Assembly: GCA_918026815.1 (NCBI GenBank)
Contig: CAKJVC010000156.1
Span: 1-64,000 of the forward strand
From: Chalara sp. BL73
Taxonomy: Eukaryota > Ascomycota > Leotiomycetes > Helotiales
Direction of reading: 5' to 3'
Length of the DNA: 64,000 nucleotides
Below the pieces are notes generated by a model that saw only the letters and a list, made by a program, of their open reading frames with translations, did no database searches and was not told the DNA's origin. Shown one piece after another: positions 61,896 to 64,000 of the stretch (the stretch's first letter is position 1; each line of letters begins with the position of its first letter). The translations under genes were made by a program, and so were the position numbers.

Positions 61896-63965
61896 ATGCC
61901 CGAGGTGACGAGAGTGTCGCGCAACACTTACAGGTCCGATCGTGATGGTTATTATTCCTCTGATGACGACAGATCTCATTCCGGTCACTATCGCACCGTT
62001 CAACGCTACCGTGTAGCCCCTAGCAGACAAGATGATGATGACGACCGTCGTTCAGCAAGGTTTGACTCGCGACTGGATTTACCCGCCCGCTCTGAGCGTA
62101 TCGAAGTCGACCGTCGAGTCGAGCGCTATACTGGCGAGATCGATCGCCCACGTTCTGCTGTAGATATGCGACCTCGATCAAGTATCGTCGAGAGATATGT
62201 AGATCGTGATGAACCTGATCGCCGGGAAGAACGAGTCAGAACCACTACCTATGAGCGGGACCGTGGGCGCGATTCCGAATATTGGGCAGAGAGTCGCAGA
62301 GGATGGGAGCCAGAACGAGAAGTTAGGGAAACAGAGACGAGGGTTGAGAAGAGGGTTGAACGTCATGAACCACGTGAAGCCCCTTACGAAGTAGAGAGGT
62401 ATCAGAGAGAGACCGAATATTATGATCGACCTGAGAAGACTCCTCCGCCAATTATAATTCGACAGCCAGCGCCCAAACCTCAGCAGATTATCGTACAAGA
62501 AGCGCCATCTCCTCCTCCAATTGTTGTCCCGCAGCAACAAGAACAAAGCTATGAAATTGTTCGAAGAGAGGTTAAAGAAGAAATCCAAGAGCGGAAGCCT
62601 TCGCCAAAACGGGAGGAGGATGAATATTATTATCGGAAAGATGTGCGCGAAGTCGGCCCAGCTAGAGAGGAGCGCGAAGTTGCTGTTTATGACCGCAGAA
62701 ATGATTATCGAGATGACCGGAGATATAGAGACTATGACGATAGAGCATATAATGACGAAGATATGGTTGTTACGAGGAGAGTCGTCAAAGAGCGCGAACG
62801 AAGCGTAGACTCGCACCATAAGAGACACCTTGCGGAAGGCGCTTTGGCGGGAGCTGGTGCAGCTGCTTTGCTTGCAAACCATCGAAGCAAGCAAGGAGCT
62901 CCCGTGGAGCACCGTGGTAGGAATGTGGCAGGTGGAGCAGCTCTGGGTGCGATTGGCGCTGAGGTTCTCACCCGAGCACGAAGTCGATATCGCGAACACA
63001 ATGAGGGCAGGTCAAGATCGCGATCTAGGGGACATCCGGTAGTGAAGACTGCTCTTGGTCTTGCTGTTGCAGGCATTGCAGCTGCAGCGGCTGCCAAATA
63101 TGTCAAGGACCGCAAGGCGACTAAAGAGGAGTTGACCAGAGGACGAAGCCGAACACGAAGTCACTCCAGACGGCGTCGTCATTCTTCTACTGGATCTTAT
63201 TCTGAAGAAGAGATCACAACCACTAGAAGCAAGAGCAAGCATCAGGATCCAAAGCATCAAGCGGCTCAGATCGCTAAGGCCGGGGCAGCTACTGCAGCAG
63301 TCGCTGGTGTGGTCAACCATTTCCGCAACAAATCTAAAAGCAGAAATGGAGAGAGGTCAAAGTCACGTATTCGAACGGGCGCTGAGATCGCAGGTGCTGG
63401 TCTAGCGGGAGCGGCTGTGGCTGGACTGTACGAAAATCGTAAGGCAAAGGAAGAAGCAGATATTGAGGAGACTCGGATTCGAAAAGAACGGCGGAAGAGC
63501 AAATCCCGCAACCGTGACCGATCTCTTGGAGGCTATTCCGAACCTGACCCAGAGCTGGGAATGGTGCAGTATGGTACAGACCCAGTCTATACCCATTCAC
63601 AGACCACAACCTATGGACGCGGCTATGATCCATACGATCCTCCACTAGCTGGCGCTGGTGCGGGAGCGGCATATGGTCACGCAAGAGAACGTGGCCACAG
63701 ACGTCGCGATTCATCTTCAAGTTCGGATGACCACGGACGAAGCAGAAGCAGGAGCCGGGTACGAGACTTTGCGACCGCAGGTATAGCTACCGGAGCAGCA
63801 GCTATTGGAGTGAATGAATACAAGAAGCGGAAGGAAAGGAAGGAGGCCGAGCGTGAGCGGGAACGAAGACGTGAGTATCACTCGCCTGTCCGTCCCCGTT
63901 CACGATCTGCATCATCCATCAGGAGCAATTTGACGCGTCGACTGTCGAATCTAATCCCCAGATGA
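61896..63965 (+). CDS. DUF3824-type Arg/Asp/Ser-rich fungal protein
   Basis: One exon of 689 residues runs from ATG 61896 to TGA 63963-63965. The first half is extremely charged (Arg, Asp, Glu, Tyr) with repeated R-x-x-R and Y-Y patches and a Pro-rich P-P-P-I-I-I patch. The second half alternates SR-rich linkers with at least five Ala/Gly-rich segments, such as A-G-A-G-A-A-A-L-L-A and G-L-A-G-A-A-V-A-G-L, each followed by a basic K/R stretch. This is the layout of DUF3824 proteins in Pezizomycotina, whose role is unknown. The Ala/Gly segments look like glycine-zipper-type helices that may touch membranes. No signal peptide. Full length and intact. Confidence 0.85.
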   Translation: MPEVTRVSRNTYRSDRDGYYSSDDDRSHSGHYRTVQRYRVAPSRQDDDDDRRSARFDSRLDLPARSERIEVDRRVERYTGEIDRPRSAVDMRPRSSIVERYVDRDEPDRREERVRTTTYERDRGRDSEYWAESRRGWEPEREVRETETRVEKRVERHEPREAPYEVERYQRETEYYDRPEKTPPPIIIRQPAPKPQQIIVQEAPSPPPIVVPQQQEQSYEIVRREVKEEIQERKPSPKREEDEYYYRKDVREVGPAREEREVAVYDRRNDYRDDRRYRDYDDRAYNDEDMVVTRRVVKERERSVDSHHKRHLAEGALAGAGAAALLANHRSKQGAPVEHRGRNVAGGAALGAIGAEVLTRARSRYREHNEGRSRSRSRGHPVVKTALGLAVAGIAAAAAAKYVKDRKATKEELTRGRSRTRSHSRRRRHSSTGSYSEEEITTTRSKSKHQDPKHQAAQIAKAGAATAAVAGVVNHFRNKSKSRNGERSKSRIRTGAEIAGAGLAGAAVAGLYENRKAKEEADIEETRIRKERRKSKSRNRDRSLGGYSEPDPELGMVQYGTDPVYTHSQTTTYGRGYDPYDPPLAGAGAGAAYGHARERGHRRRDSSSSSDDHGRSRSRSRVRDFATAGIATGAAAIGVNEYKKRKERKEAERERERRREYHSPVRPRSRSASSIRSNLTRRLSNLIPR

Positions 63966-64000
63966 TGATCAGGTCGTGAGGTATATTTCCTTTGTTCATA

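Noticed and set aside
62178..62999. 273-residue minus-strand ORF
   Set aside because: It is the antisense shadow of the biased Arg/Asp codons in the DUF3824 gene; the hydrophobic look is an artefact of that bias.

Overview
The window reads as nuclear DNA of a filamentous ascomycete (Pezizomycotina). Leotiomycetes is my best guess, from general resemblance only. The support is short 45-130 bp GT-AG introns with internal CTAAC-like branch sites, and typical gene families: Zn2Cys6 regulator, RTA1, LtrA, 2EXR, DUF3824, STAND N-terminal domain, and a TNT-type NADase. No rRNA, tRNA, CRISPR array or prokaryotic operon was seen. Most gene models below were spliced by hand, and their exon lengths sum to a multiple of three.

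Layout. 0-3 kb: the 3' part of an RTA1 membrane-protein gene with a frame break, then a Zn2Cys6 regulator gene (minus) decayed by in-frame stops. 3-11.5 kb: gene-poor DNA with two inverted octamer arrays, one fungal gene of unknown function (about 5.6-6.9 kb) and AT-rich debris. 11.5-29.1 kb is the housekeeping-like core: aldo/keto reductase (minus), the Sae2/Ctp1 resection factor (minus), a secreted TNT-domain NADase (plus), a small acidic protein (plus), a CorA-like metal transporter (minus), a serine beta-lactamase-fold hydrolase (minus) and a complete kinesin-3 (minus). 30-35.3 kb: an LtrA membrane protein (plus), a Gln/Gly-repeat protein (plus) and a 2EXR gene with an early stop (minus). 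38.5-43.9 kb: an eight-exon gene for a 1649-residue GHKL-ATPase/DUF3883 protein. 44-50 kb: relics, including a VOC/glyoxalase pseudogene, and AT-rich DNA. 49.8-52.1 kb: a membrane-protein gene split by a 507 bp hAT-type MITE with perfect 8 bp target duplications. 53.5-55.3 kb: another membrane protein. 56.5-58.5 kb: a STAND-type N-terminal domain joined to a degenerate Ras-like domain. 61.9-64 kb: a DUF3824 protein.

Three themes stand out. First, candidate conflict or self/non-self proteins cluster in the right half (GHKL-DUF3883 and STAND-N/pseudo-Ras), and a secreted NADase lies at 16.5 kb. Second, many accessory genes are broken. Several breaks are TGA/TAG/TAA codons in otherwise intact frames, where CGA, CAG or CAA would fit, which is what repeat-induced point mutation (RIP) or slow decay would leave. 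Third, mobile DNA is small and non-autonomous: the MITE and the octamer arrays. No intact transposase was found.
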